From contig CACYHH010000001.1 in the NCBI GenBank assembly GCA_902774115.1, positions 1-64,000 on the forward strand: 64,000 nucleotides of DNA, written 5' to 3'. Of the stretch, positions 8,567 through 18,154 are shown piece by piece; positions within the stretch are counted from its first letter, which is position 1, and each line of letters opens with the position of its first letter. The notes under the pieces were generated by a model, which was not told the DNA's origin, did no database searches, and worked only from the letters and a program-made list of their open reading frames with translations. The DNA is from an uncultured Spirochaetales bacterium. GTDB taxonomy: Bacteria; UBP6; UBA1177. The position numbers and the translations under genes are program-made.

Positions 8567-10333
8567 ATGAGAAAAAACAGACTTTTAATGTTGTTTTGCT
8601 CAATACTTTTTATTGCTTTCTGCGGATGCGGTTCAGCGAAATCGGGTAGTGACGATCCGGAAGATTCCGTTTCCGATGCAGACTCTGTTTACAACGATGA
8701 AATCAATGCCTCCGACGATGACGGAACAACTGATACGGAACCGGTGCCTGACGAAGAAGAAACGCCCGATGAACCGGCGGATGATGAAGATTCTGATTTC
8801 ACGGATTCTGATAATTCGGATGACGACATGCCTGAAATTTCCGATGACGATATAGTCTTAGAGCCTGTTTTTATCAAAAAGCCGAAGAGTATGAATGTCG
8901 CGCCGAAGAATAAAAGTGTCACTCTTTTCTGCGAGGTCGAAGCCGGAGGGCGCGAAGTTAAATACCAGTGGTATGAAACTCCGGAGCGCTCGACTGATGC
9001 CGGAAATGCGATATCCGGAGCAACAGGTACGGCTTTTGAAACGCCGGTATTCACAGAAAAAGGGATCCGTTACTACTACTGCACCGCCGCAGTTGAAAAT
9101 GTTTCTTTGGTTTCCAATGTCGCAAGTGTCGCTTTTACCGCTCTTCCGGCAGTTTACATCAATACACCGGGAGGCGCCGGGATCGAATCGAAGGAAGATT
9201 GGATAAAAAATGCCGGAATTTCCATTACCGGTGCGGCTGATGAAAGCTGGAATTTTGACGAAGCCGAGACAAGCATCAAGGGGCGCGGTAATTCGACATG
9301 GACTAATCCGAAAAAGCCTTACTCCCTCAAACTTAAACAGGCGCAGAAGGTCTTGGGAATGCCAGAGCACAGGCGCTGGGTTCTGCTTGCAAACTACAAA
9401 GACAGTTCGTTCATGCGCAACGAAGTCGCCTTTTATCTGAGTGAAGTCTTTGAATTTGACTGGACTGTTCACGGCGAATTTGTCGATCTTGTTCTGAACG
9501 GCGAATACCGTGGTCTTTACTGGCTCGGGGAAGCAATAAAAGTTGACGCAAACAGGGTCGGTATCAACGACGGAAGTCCCGATATGACAGATGACGAAGA
9601 CAAAGATTATCTTATTGAAATGGATGCTTTTTACGATGAAACCGTTCAGTTCAAAAGCGCTGTCAGGGAAATCCCGTATATGATTCAGAATGATGATTTC
9701 ATGGTCGATGAAAACGGCGGAATCACAAGCGGCGGCGCAGCGCGTCTTGAGCGTTTTCAGGCAAAAATAGAAAATCTGGAAAAGCTGCTTTACCCCGATT
9801 GGGAGAAAGGGATGAACACTGACGACTGCATTGCTCCCGATGAATCCTACTCGGCAACGATCGACATCGATTCATGGGTGAAATTCTGGTTTGTGAATGA
9901 AATCATGGACAACAGGGACTGCGTCGATCCAAGAAGCGACTTTTTCACTTTCGACAGCACAAACAATGTTTTCAAGGCCGGGCCTGTCTGGGATTTTGAC
10001 AGAACGCTTTTCCGCAAACCGACAGAGCCGCAGCTGAAAAAGATGATCTACTACAACGCATTGTTCAAGTCTCCGGCTTTCAAAATCCGCGTGAAGGAAC
10101 TCTGGAACGAATATTACGACCGCATCGACATTGAACCTCTTGTTGAATCGCTTCGCAGCGAACTTGACGTCGCGGCTCGGTACGACGCAATGTTCTGGGG
10201 GTATAACGACTATATTATCCTCGACAAGGATTCCAGAAATTTCAACGGTTATGCCGATTACCTGAAGGAAAGGTTCGAGAGCAAACTTTCTGTTGTAGAC
10301 AGCGATATCGGCAGTATCAGTGTTTCGCAATGA
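8567..10333 (+). CDS. Surface lipoprotein with Ig-like and CotH kinase domains
   Basis: This is a 588-residue lipoprotein. The signal peptide ends at a lipobox cysteine (about Cys21). An acidic Asp/Glu/Ser/Pro linker follows (about 25-100), then an Ig-like domain (about 105-195, KYQWYETP...YYYCTAAVENVS). The rest is a CotH-type domain (about 200-580). Its signatures are IKGRGNSTW, PYSLKL, ANYKDSSFMRNEVAFYLSE, LNGEYRGLYWLGE, YLIEMD and a late GPVWDFDRT. CotH proteins are atypical protein kinases first known from Bacillus spore coats, and similar domains occur in many secreted bacterial proteins. Phosphorylation of surface proteins is possible but untested. I chose ATG at 8567 because the signal peptide starts there. 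Promoter at 8503. Confidence 0.88.
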   Translation: MRKNRLLMLFCSILFIAFCGCGSAKSGSDDPEDSVSDADSVYNDEINASDDDGTTDTEPVPDEEETPDEPADDEDSDFTDSDNSDDDMPEISDDDIVLEPVFIKKPKSMNVAPKNKSVTLFCEVEAGGREVKYQWYETPERSTDAGNAISGATGTAFETPVFTEKGIRYYYCTAAVENVSLVSNVASVAFTALPAVYINTPGGAGIESKEDWIKNAGISITGAADESWNFDEAETSIKGRGNSTWTNPKKPYSLKLKQAQKVLGMPEHRRWVLLANYKDSSFMRNEVAFYLSEVFEFDWTVHGEFVDLVLNGEYRGLYWLGEAIKVDANRVGINDGSPDMTDDEDKDYLIEMDAFYDETVQFKSAVREIPYMIQNDDFMVDENGGITSGGAARLERFQAKIENLEKLLYPDWEKGMNTDDCIAPDESYSATIDIDSWVKFWFVNEIMDNRDCVDPRSDFFTFDSTNNVFKAGPVWDFDRTLFRKPTEPQLKKMIYYNALFKSPAFKIRVKELWNEYYDRIDIEPLVESLRSELDVAARYDAMFWGYNDYIILDKDSRNFNGYADYLKERFESKLSVVDSDIGSISVSQ

Positions 10334-10374
10334 CAAACAGTAATGCCGGGCGGCAGCGAACATATTTCACTAAT

Positions 10375-10402
10375 TTGCCTTTATAGAAGTTTTTTGTATA
10401 AT
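10375..10402 (+). promoter_or_regulatory. Promoter of the polysaccharide operon
   Basis: TTGCCT (10375-10380), a 16-base spacer and a perfect TATAAT (10397-10402). The ribosome site AAGGAG and the ATG at 10436 follow. The seven genes downstream overlap or nearly touch, so this probably drives the whole cluster up to 19253. Confidence 0.75.
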
Positions 10403-10435
10403 AATAGGCTTTAATTTTGTTCCTAAGGAGCTTGT

Positions 10436-12022
10436 ATGGAAAATATGCCTGAAAATACTGATAAAATCGGAAATGGTGAAGTAATAAAAAAAGAGACTGT
10501 CGAAATAACTCTTAAAGATCTCGTCAAAATTCTCAGAGATAACAAAAAGTTGTTTTTTGTTTCTTCTTTTATTGCATTTGCCGTTCTTTCCTTTGTTTTT
10601 CTTTTCATGCTGACACCTATCTATGACGTGAATTCTTCTCTTGAGATAAGAAGCCAGCAGAATGCTCCGTCTCTTTCGTTCGATGCTATATCAATGCTTA
10701 TGGGCGGCGGAATGGCGAGCGACAAAAGCATAGATCTGGAACTTCTCAAAAGCAGAACGATCCTGAAATCCGTCATTGAGGAGAACGGGCTTCAGATGAA
10801 TGTCAAAAGAAAAAACAATACGATGTTTGCGTATCTTTGGGACAGGGTCTTCGGCGAACTTCCTGAAGATGCTTTTGTGATTTTTAAAAAAATACCGGAA
10901 AACATTCAAAGCAAAAAAGGTGAGATCACGGCTTCAGAAGAAGGTTTCACGATAGAACACGGCGGAGAGAAGGCTGAATGCAGATGGAATACCGACTGTA
11001 GTTTCAGAGGCGGAACTGTTCTTCTCGAAAAACTGGGAAATTTTTCGGTTCCGGTTTCCTATAAGTTCGCATTCGAGCCGATAATTGATACCAGAGAGCG
11101 GGTCGCCGGGAATTTAAGTATTAAAAAGGCCGATGATTCCGAAATGATAAAACTTGTTTTTACTCATCAGAGTCCGCTCATGGCGGCGAAAATTCTTTCC
11201 GACATAACAAAGATTTTTATTCAGAAAAAAACAGAGTGGGAAGAGAATGACGCCGAATCAAAGAAAAACTACATCAACAACGTGCTGGCTGAACTTTCGG
11301 TAGGTATCGAGGAAAAAAGCCAGAAAATGATCATGTTCCAGCAGCAGGAGAAAACGATCATGCCGGAAGTCGAGGTGCCGGAGCTTCTGAAAAAGCAGGA
11401 AACACTGAAAATACAGATCGAAGAGTTCAAATTCAAACGTCAGATTCTTGTAAATACTTTGAAAAGTGTTGAAAGCGATCCTGGAAAACCGATAACTATC
11501 CCGATTGAGGAGGTTTCTGTTCAGGAAGCATTGAAATATCACAACTCTCTTCTTTTCAAACGTAACGAACTTGCTCAGAGGGTAACTGAGGAGCATCCCC
11601 TCAAAGTCGCAGCAGACGAAGAAATCAAAGAAAGCGAAAATGCCCTGAAAAACGTTATAAAAACAAGTATCGCACAGTATGAAAAAGGGGAGAAGCTCCT
11701 TAGTGATCTTCTCAACATGATAACGAGCGGGCAGGGAAAGATCCCCGAAACGCTTTTCACTTTCGCAAACCTCAAGCGTGATGTCGAACTTGCCGAAAAA
11801 GTTTACGTCACGCTTTCAGCGAAACTTTATGAATCTTCGGTTTCTCCGAATGTCGGTATTGTTCCGGTAAGAGTTATAGATGTTCCCGATCCTAATGTCC
11901 TTCGTTCGTTCCCGAAAGTGAGGGTCTTTGCTATAATAATCCTTGTGCTTACTGTTTTTTCCGGTTTTGTCGTTGTTTTTGCAAAGGAAGTTTTCAAATC
12001 TCTTAAAGAGAGTCTGAAATAG
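10436..12022 (+). CDS. Wzz/GumC-type polysaccharide co-polymerase
   Basis: This is an inner-membrane protein of 528 residues that controls chain length or export of a surface polysaccharide. The N-terminal membrane span is at about 39-60, followed by the Wzz-type periplasmic start (TPIYDVNSSLEI). The long central part is helical with coiled-coil character (about 270-410). The second span is at about 497-520, preceded by a Pro-rich VIDVPDPNVLRSFPKVR stretch typical of the family. There is no fused tyrosine kinase domain, and no BY-kinase gene is next to it. It is the first gene of the operon, with AAGGAG before the ATG. Confidence 0.88.
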   Translation: MENMPENTDKIGNGEVIKKETVEITLKDLVKILRDNKKLFFVSSFIAFAVLSFVFLFMLTPIYDVNSSLEIRSQQNAPSLSFDAISMLMGGGMASDKSIDLELLKSRTILKSVIEENGLQMNVKRKNNTMFAYLWDRVFGELPEDAFVIFKKIPENIQSKKGEITASEEGFTIEHGGEKAECRWNTDCSFRGGTVLLEKLGNFSVPVSYKFAFEPIIDTRERVAGNLSIKKADDSEMIKLVFTHQSPLMAAKILSDITKIFIQKKTEWEENDAESKKNYINNVLAELSVGIEEKSQKMIMFQQQEKTIMPEVEVPELLKKQETLKIQIEEFKFKRQILVNTLKSVESDPGKPITIPIEEVSVQEALKYHNSLLFKRNELAQRVTEEHPLKVAADEEIKESENALKNVIKTSIAQYEKGEKLLSDLLNMITSGQGKIPETLFTFANLKRDVELAEKVYVTLSAKLYESSVSPNVGIVPVRVIDVPDPNVLRSFPKVRVFAIIILVLTVFSGFVVVFAKEVFKSLKESLK

Positions 12023-12026
12023 TGGT

Positions 12027-13319
12027 ATGATGTTTGTCCGAAAGTTCAAAGAGAACGATTTCGCAAAAAATATACTTACTCTGCTTACGGGTACTACGGC
12101 GGCGCAGATCATTCCTTTCGCTGTTTCTCCGGTTCTTACAAGGCTTTATTCGCCTGACGATTTCGGTGTCCTTGCACTTTTTTTCAGTATTTGTTCGATT
12201 CTTTCGGTTGTTGCCGCAGGCCGCTATGAACTGTCGATAGTAATTCCGGAAAAAGATGAGGAAGCGGCGAATATTGTAGCTCTTGCGATATGGATTTCAG
12301 TTTTTTTCGCTTTGTTCATGCAGATCGTTTTTGCGGTTTTCAATTCGGGAATAGCGTCGCTTCTCGGAAATGAATCGATATCTTTCTGGCTTTATTTCGT
12401 ACCTTTAGTCGTTTTTATGATGAGTCTTTACAATATCCTGAGATACTTCAGCATACGCATCAAAGATTTTAAAAACGTGGCTGTGACAAGAGCCGTAAAG
12501 TCTGCTGCCGGAGCTTTCATAAAACTTGGTCTGGGATTTGCGGGATTCACTTCCGGCGGTCTTGTTGCGGGAGAGGTCGCATCTCATTTTTTCGGAAATA
12601 CTTCTTTAGTCAGAAATGTTTACAGGCGGAAAGAGCTTTTTTCCGGTGTCAACCGTGCAAAAATGGTGGAAGAGGCTAAAAAATATTCCGATTTTCCTAA
12701 ATTTTCACTGCCCGGTGCTTTGTCCAACGCTCTTTCTTTAAATCTCAACAGTTTTTTCCTGACATCGCTTTTTTCGCTTGCCGTGCTTGGACAGTATGCC
12801 CTCGTGAACAAGGCTGTAAGCGTTCCTCTGACCCTTCTCGGGTCTTCAGTTTCAGACGCCTATTTTCAGAGGGCTGCCCGGGAAAGAAATGAAACCGGTT
12901 CGGCTAAAAACGCTTTTATTCAGTCTGCAAAATATCTTTCCTTTATAGCCGTTCCTGTTTTTTTAGTTCTTTTCTTTTTCGGAAACGAATTTTTTGCATT
13001 CGTTTTCGGCGAATCATGGAGAATCGCCGGAAGTTATGCGAAAATACTCTCTTTTCTGGTTGCAGTACGTCTCGTGGCGTCTCCGCTTTCGGTAACGATG
13101 AGTACTTTCGAAAAGCAGAAGACAAGCCTTATGCTGACTTTGCTACAGCTGGTGCTTATGGTTGTAGTATTTGTCGTTTCAACTGTTTTTTCTTTGGAAA
13201 TGGAAAAGTTTCTTATGCTCTATACTGCTTTGATGACTTTGTATTACGTGCTGATGCTGGTCGTTTGTTTCAATATCGCGGTCAAAGGAAGGAAAAATGC
13301 AGGAAAAGCCGATAACTAA
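12027..13319 (+). CDS. Polysaccharide flippase (Wzx-like, MOP superfamily)
   Basis: This is an integral membrane protein of 430 residues with about 12 hydrophobic spans. The N-terminus (NILTLLTGTTAAQIIPFAVSP) followed by LTRLYSPDDFGVLALF is characteristic of Wzx-type lipid-linked oligosaccharide flippases. It would move undecaprenyl-linked repeat units to the periplasmic face for the polymerase encoded at 15630. It starts 4 bases after the Wzz-like gene; two adjacent ATG codons are possible. The next gene overlaps its end by 23 bases. Confidence 0.9.
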   Translation: MMFVRKFKENDFAKNILTLLTGTTAAQIIPFAVSPVLTRLYSPDDFGVLALFFSICSILSVVAAGRYELSIVIPEKDEEAANIVALAIWISVFFALFMQIVFAVFNSGIASLLGNESISFWLYFVPLVVFMMSLYNILRYFSIRIKDFKNVAVTRAVKSAAGAFIKLGLGFAGFTSGGLVAGEVASHFFGNTSLVRNVYRRKELFSGVNRAKMVEEAKKYSDFPKFSLPGALSNALSLNLNSFFLTSLFSLAVLGQYALVNKAVSVPLTLLGSSVSDAYFQRAARERNETGSAKNAFIQSAKYLSFIAVPVFLVLFFFGNEFFAFVFGESWRIAGSYAKILSFLVAVRLVASPLSVTMSTFEKQKTSLMLTLLQLVLMVVVFVVSTVFSLEMEKFLMLYTALMTLYYVLMLVVCFNIAVKGRKNAGKADN

Positions 13320-14235
13320 AGCCGAACTTGTCAGTGATTTGAAAAAACTCGGAGTTAAGGACGGGGATATTCTTAACGTCAAATGTTCGATGCGCTCACT
13401 GGGCAAAGTCGAAGGCGGTGCCGCTACTCTTATTGAAGCGCTTCTTGAGGCTGTAGGCGTTGAAGGAACGATAGTTACAGATTCTTTTATAAAAGTTTAT
13501 AAACCATATGTCGCGAAAAAGATGCCTCTTGCAGACGACAAATCCTTTTCGTACTGCGGAGTTCTGGCAAATGAAATGCTTAAGCACCCGAAAGTTGTCA
13601 GAAGCTCTCATCCAGTGCAGAAGTTTGCCGCTATCGGCAAGTATGCTGAAGAATTCTGTAAAAATCATACTGATGAATCGTATGCCTACGATATTTTGAG
13701 GATCATGGCGCTCAAAGGGGGAAAGAACCTTAAAATCGGAAGCGACGAACAGATTCCCGGTGTCGGAACGACTCATGTCGCGATAGGGATGCTGAAACTT
13801 AAAAACCGAAGACCGTATCTCGGTGTCTGCTATATGAAAAACGGCAGAAAGACGTTTTTCAGGCGCGACTGGGCGGGAATATGCGCTGCTTCATTCAACA
13901 AATTTCTTCCTTACTACGAAAAAAACGGCGACATTATTGCCCGCGGCAAAGTTGGGAACGCCGATTCCATGCTTACTTCCATGTACGGCACGTTGAAAAC
14001 CGAATACGATATTCTGAAAAAAGATCCTTCGTTTCTTGACTGCGGTGATCCGTTCTGCATTGACTGCCGGCTCAACTGGCAGTACAGCCGCGGGACGAAA
14101 ATCGGTTTCATACTGAAATCGCTTCTTCACGGAAAATTTATGAAAGCGGTCTTTGTGGCGCGTATGTTTTATAAAAAGTATGCCGAACTTCCGGATAAAG
14201 ACAGCAAACTGCCGCCGGACGATTTTGCGGAGTAG
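13297..14235 (+). CDS. AAC(3)-fold N-acyltransferase in the polysaccharide cluster
   Basis: This is a 312-residue protein of the antibiotic-NAT family (PF02522). It has the N-terminal LxxLGVKDGDILNVKCSMRSLG segment and the later SSHPVQKFAAIG and GVGTTHVA motifs; the latter histidine lies in the family's catalytic region. Family members acetylate aminoglycosides, but homologues inside polysaccharide clusters are thought to acetylate amino sugars or related substrates. The context here (flippase upstream, deacetylase-like protein downstream, overlapping by 23 bases) favours modification of a surface polysaccharide rather than drug resistance. A C-terminal cysteine cluster (DCGDPFCIDC) is present. 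The substrate is unknown. Confidence 0.8.
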   Translation: MQEKPITKAELVSDLKKLGVKDGDILNVKCSMRSLGKVEGGAATLIEALLEAVGVEGTIVTDSFIKVYKPYVAKKMPLADDKSFSYCGVLANEMLKHPKVVRSSHPVQKFAAIGKYAEEFCKNHTDESYAYDILRIMALKGGKNLKIGSDEQIPGVGTTHVAIGMLKLKNRRPYLGVCYMKNGRKTFFRRDWAGICAASFNKFLPYYEKNGDIIARGKVGNADSMLTSMYGTLKTEYDILKKDPSFLDCGDPFCIDCRLNWQYSRGTKIGFILKSLLHGKFMKAVFVARMFYKKYAELPDKDSKLPPDDFAE

Positions 14236-14238
14236 ATT

Positions 14239-15642
14239 TTGGAAAATAAGATTTTTATAAAATCTCCATCTTCTTTCGAAAACGAAAGACAATATATTTT
14301 TGACGTGATATTTTCGGAATTTCTGGGTCTCGAATACGAAGTTTCGTTTTCAGACAAAGCTGAAAATGTCGAAATCGTTTTCGAAAAAGGCGAGATCCTG
14401 CTCAGCGATACATTTTTTTCAATGGAAAAGTCATCGTGGCTGAAAGAGGCTTCGATGCCGGAGACTCCGCTCAAAAAGATAAATAAAAATGAAATCCCGT
14501 TTGAAACCAGATTGGTGAAAGATGAGCTTCCTGTGATTTACGGTGATGAAAATCTGGAAATAATTCGGGAAGATAACAAAATAAAGATCGGAATCGATAT
14601 TTTCGGCAGCGCATTTTTCATGCTGACAAGATACGAGGAAGTCGTTTTAAATGAAAAGGATATCCACGGGAGATTCCCTGCAACGGCTTCTCTTGCGTTC
14701 AAGGAAGGATTTCTGACGCGCCCGATAGTCTGCGAATATGTTGAGATTCTCTGGTCGGCGCTCAGTAAAATCGAGCCGTCTCTTAAGAGAAAGGAACGGA
14801 GATTTGGGCTTGTTCTCACCCATGATGTCGATCAGCCCTTTAAATTCCGGTTTATGAATCTGAAGGGATCGGTAAAAGTATTGGCTGTTGATATTCTTAA
14901 ACGCCGTTCACTGAAAAAGGCTTTCAGTGATTTTTGCTGCTTCATAGCTGTCAAAAGCGGAAAAACAGAGAGAGATCCTTACAATACTTTCAATAAAATC
15001 ATGGATTTAAGTGAAAGTGCAGGGGTTAAGAGCCACTTTTACTTTATTGCTGAAAACTACGGGAAACCATTGAATGGCATCTATGATTTTGAAAATGAAG
15101 AAATAGTCGAAATTATTGGAAGAATCCGAAAAAGAGGACACGAGTGCGGTCTGCATGTAAGCTACGACGCTGCAGCTGATGCCGGAAAAATGCGGAAAGA
15201 GGTCGAAAAATTCCGCAAAGTCTGTTCGAAAGCAGGTGCCGTTCCTGATCTTTTTGAAGCGCGTCACCACTTTTTGAGAGTTTCTGTTCCGGAAAGCTGG
15301 CGTATCATGGAAGAGTGCGGGATCCGCAGGGATCTTTCCCTCTCTTTCGCTGACCATGCGGGCTTCAGATGCGGAGTGTGCTGGGAATATCCGCTTTTCG
15401 ATCTTACTGCAGGAAGAAAACTTGCTCTTAAAGAACTCCCGCTTATAGTTATGGAATGTTCCGTAATCGATAAAAGATATATGGATTCAGGTGCTGGTGA
15501 AAAAAGTTTTGAATTTATAAAATCCTTAATGAATACAACGGCTTTGTTCAATGGTCAGTTTGTACTGCTCTGGCATAACAACAGATTCGAAGATGCTGCT
15601 GAAACGGAACTTTACGCTAAACTTATAAAATGCTTGAATTAG
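14239..15642 (+). CDS. Polysaccharide-deacetylase-like protein
   Basis: This is a 467-residue cytoplasmic-looking protein. The N-terminal half (1-180) resembles the accessory domain found before deacetylase domains in capsule clusters (DUF7033-like). It includes FGSAFFMLTRYEE and the DIHGRFPATASLA segment. The C-terminal half has the NodB-like entry motif LTHDVD (193-198) and a later HECGLHVSYDA, which places it in the polysaccharide deacetylase superfamily. It starts with TTG at 14239, with GGAG six bases upstream inside the previous gene. It overlaps the polymerase gene by 13 bases. The role is probably to trim an acetyl group from a sugar of the exported polymer; the substrate is unknown. 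Confidence 0.78.
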   Translation: MENKIFIKSPSSFENERQYIFDVIFSEFLGLEYEVSFSDKAENVEIVFEKGEILLSDTFFSMEKSSWLKEASMPETPLKKINKNEIPFETRLVKDELPVIYGDENLEIIREDNKIKIGIDIFGSAFFMLTRYEEVVLNEKDIHGRFPATASLAFKEGFLTRPIVCEYVEILWSALSKIEPSLKRKERRFGLVLTHDVDQPFKFRFMNLKGSVKVLAVDILKRRSLKKAFSDFCCFIAVKSGKTERDPYNTFNKIMDLSESAGVKSHFYFIAENYGKPLNGIYDFENEEIVEIIGRIRKRGHECGLHVSYDAAADAGKMRKEVEKFRKVCSKAGAVPDLFEARHHFLRVSVPESWRIMEECGIRRDLSLSFADHAGFRCGVCWEYPLFDLTAGRKLALKELPLIVMECSVIDKRYMDSGAGEKSFEFIKSLMNTTALFNGQFVLLWHNNRFEDAAETELYAKLIKCLN

Positions 15643-17060
15643 ATTTTAAACATAAGAACATTGTTCTGTCAGACGAAGTCAAACTGACGGTTTCACTGCT
15701 GTTTTCGGCTTTGTTTGCCGCTTCACTGATCAGCGGGAATGTTGCCTTTTATGCCATGACATCCTTTTTTGTTATGGTTTTTTTCGTGGTTACCGTTTTT
15801 CTGAAACCCTACCTTTTTCCGGCCGTCTTTTTTGCCGTTTCCTATCCGGTTTCGCAAACTATAGGTAAACTCGGGATAGACAATCTTGGTATGTTGTTTC
15901 TCCTTTCACTTTCACTGCTTTCCGTTGTATTTATTGCACAAAGGAAAAATTTTGCGGTAGACAGGAGAAAAATCGCTGTTTTTTCATATTTTTATGTGAT
16001 CGTGGCACTTATTGTTGCCGGTATTGTATCCGGATTTTTGCATTCAGGACCTGAATCGCTTGAGGTTTTGGTTAAATTTTTCGCCTTCGGGGCGATTCCG
16101 CTTTCATTTCTCATATTAATACCGCTCGATAAAGAAAATCTTATTCCTTTGCTGGAACTCTCATATTATTTGAATTTCATAATTTTTATGGGGTTTTCGA
16201 TAGCATACTGGTTTTTCAAGATATTGAATCCGGCTGCTTTCGATGATTTTTTCTACGGTTTTGACAATCCGATAGGAACATCGCTTTTTATGGTTGATTT
16301 TTCTGCGGTTTCTCTGATTTTTGTGACTTTCAAAGCTGTTTCCCAAAAGACTAAAATTTTTATCTATGCCACTGTCGCTCTCGCTATTTTGTATGTTGTC
16401 ATGACTTTTCAGAGAAGTTTTGTTGTCGCTATTTTTGCAACACTCTGCTATTTTGTCGTTTTCAAGTATAAAATCGGAATAAAAATGATTTTAGCTGTAC
16501 TGGCTGTTGCAGTGGTACTTTCATTGTTTGTATCCAATATTTCTCTTTTTCTTAGCAGCGACAGAATGGCTAAATTTGAAAAAACGATGGAATTTGTTGA
16601 AAAATTAAGTAAAAACAAAAACATTCTCAGGACTCAGGAAAACAAGGATACAGGAACGATAGGAATCAGAATCATAAAAATCCTCGCTTCGTGGGATAAA
16701 ACGAAAGAGCATATCTATCTTGGCAACGGAATAGGAACGTTCAGCGCAACAATAGGAGATGAAGGTTATAAGTATCCGCATAATATTTTTTATGAATTTC
16801 TTTATTCCACAGGGCTTGCCGGTCTTTTGATTTTTGTGTTCGCCATCGGAAAAATATTTTTAAAATGCCATTTCGGAATAAAGACGGTCAAAGACCCGAA
16901 ATTGAGGGCTGCATTGCTTGCTGCACAGCTGTTTGTAGTCCTGAGTTTTGTTGTTTTACAGTTTACGGGCGGTATTATGGGGATTTTCCCGAACGCTTTT
17001 TTTATAATGGGAAATATAGTGTTTATTCTTGATTATGTGTGCAGGCGGAATGAAAAATGA
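15630..17060 (+). CDS. O-antigen ligase / Wzy-type polymerase
   Basis: This is an integral membrane protein of 476 residues with about 12 spans. A large loop (about 315-385) holds GIRIIKILASWDKTKEHIYLGNGIGTFS-like sequence and YPHNIFYEFLYSTG, which match the Wzy_C/O-antigen ligase family (PF04932). It would polymerise lipid-linked repeat units or ligate the chain to lipid A. In this operon, with a Wzz and a Wzx, the polymerase role fits best. It overlaps its neighbours by 13 bases upstream and 4 bases (ATGA) downstream. Confidence 0.85.
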   Translation: MLELDFKHKNIVLSDEVKLTVSLLFSALFAASLISGNVAFYAMTSFFVMVFFVVTVFLKPYLFPAVFFAVSYPVSQTIGKLGIDNLGMLFLLSLSLLSVVFIAQRKNFAVDRRKIAVFSYFYVIVALIVAGIVSGFLHSGPESLEVLVKFFAFGAIPLSFLILIPLDKENLIPLLELSYYLNFIIFMGFSIAYWFFKILNPAAFDDFFYGFDNPIGTSLFMVDFSAVSLIFVTFKAVSQKTKIFIYATVALAILYVVMTFQRSFVVAIFATLCYFVVFKYKIGIKMILAVLAVAVVLSLFVSNISLFLSSDRMAKFEKTMEFVEKLSKNKNILRTQENKDTGTIGIRIIKILASWDKTKEHIYLGNGIGTFSATIGDEGYKYPHNIFYEFLYSTGLAGLLIFVFAIGKIFLKCHFGIKTVKDPKLRAALLAAQLFVVLSFVVLQFTGGIMGIFPNAFFIMGNIVFILDYVCRRNEK

Positions 17061-18154
17061 AAGTAGCTTTAGTTTCCTACTTTTTTGAACCGTTCACCGG
17101 TGTCGGAGCGATAAGGCCGACTTACTGGGCAAAGCATATAGGCGAGCTTGATCCGTCAATAAGCTGCGATGTAGTCACCGCGCAGGAAGATGCTCCGGAA
17201 GAATTAAATTCAGGAAAAGTCAAAGTAATAAAGATTCTGCCTGAAAAAAAGTCTTTTTTGTCAAAAATCAGAATTGATGCAGGAATGAGCTGGAAGAGAC
17301 CTCTGGATAGATTTTTCGCTGAAAACGGTGATAAATACGATGCCGTAGTCTTTACAGGCGGACCTTTCATGCACTTTTTCGCCGCATCGAAACTTAAATG
17401 CAGAGTCATTTTTGATTTCAGGGATCCGTTCGCGAACAATCCGAACCACAATCTGAATAAATTCAAAAGGCTCATCAAGAGATTCTGCGAAAGAAAACTG
17501 CTTTCTATCGCCGGTATTTCCGTAACAGTCAATGCGGTTTGCAGAGATCTTATGGAAAATCACGAAAAACACAGGATTGAAATCATTGACAACGGCTACG
17601 ACGAATCGGTTGTCGGCAAGTACGAAAAAAGCTGCGGCAGTGACGGGAGCCGGAAAAAGATAGTTTATGCAGGAAAATTCTATCCGGGTGTTTCGCCGGA
17701 AATTTTTCTCGGTGTTCTTGGAAAAGATGAAAATCTCGAAAGATTTTCCTTCGATTATATGGGACCTGAAAAAGAAAAGGTGACAGGTTTCGATCGTGGA
17801 AATTTCAATGTGACCGCATCGGTTCCTTATTCAGAGGCTGTTTCGAGAATCGCCGCAGCCGGTACAGGTATAATATTTACAGGCGGAAAGCCTTTTGAAT
17901 CGACCACGAAAATTTTTGACTATATCGGTCTGGAAAGAACCATTCTCGTTGTTACCGAAGGAGAGCCTTATACCGGAACGATACAGGAAATATCGAAAGA
18001 TTATCCGAATATTTTCTGGTGCAGGAACAACGAAGAGTCGATTCAGGACGCTTTGAATAAAATATGTGATTCGGAAAGAAAGCCTTATCCTGAAAAAATT
18101 ATGTTTTCACGAAAGGAAGGGTTGAAAAAACTTATAGGTCTGCTTCATGAGTAA
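17057..18154 (+). CDS. Glycosyltransferase, GT-B fold (family 4-like)
   Basis: This is a 365-residue cytoplasmic glycosyltransferase. It has an N-terminal Rossmann domain (MKVALVSYFFEPFTGVGAIR) with DFRDPF at about 118-123, and a C-terminal nucleotide-sugar domain (KKIVYAGKFYPGVSPE, then FESTTKIFDYIGLERTILVV). The retained DFRDP and P-T/S-K-F/I-F-D-Y patterns are typical of GT4-like enzymes in O-antigen and capsule loci. It probably adds one sugar to the lipid-linked repeat. The start codon overlaps the stop of the polymerase gene. Confidence 0.85.
   Translation: MKVALVSYFFEPFTGVGAIRPTYWAKHIGELDPSISCDVVTAQEDAPEELNSGKVKVIKILPEKKSFLSKIRIDAGMSWKRPLDRFFAENGDKYDAVVFTGGPFMHFFAASKLKCRVIFDFRDPFANNPNHNLNKFKRLIKRFCERKLLSIAGISVTVNAVCRDLMENHEKHRIEIIDNGYDESVVGKYEKSCGSDGSRKKIVYAGKFYPGVSPEIFLGVLGKDENLERFSFDYMGPEKEKVTGFDRGNFNVTASVPYSEAVSRIAAAGTGIIFTGGKPFESTTKIFDYIGLERTILVVTEGEPYTGTIQEISKDYPNIFWCRNNEESIQDALNKICDSERKPYPEKIMFSRKEGLKKLIGLLHE

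Noticed and set aside
13297-14235. Aminoglycoside resistance gene
   Set aside because: The AAC(3) fold is real, but the overlapping position within a polysaccharide operon favours sugar modification.
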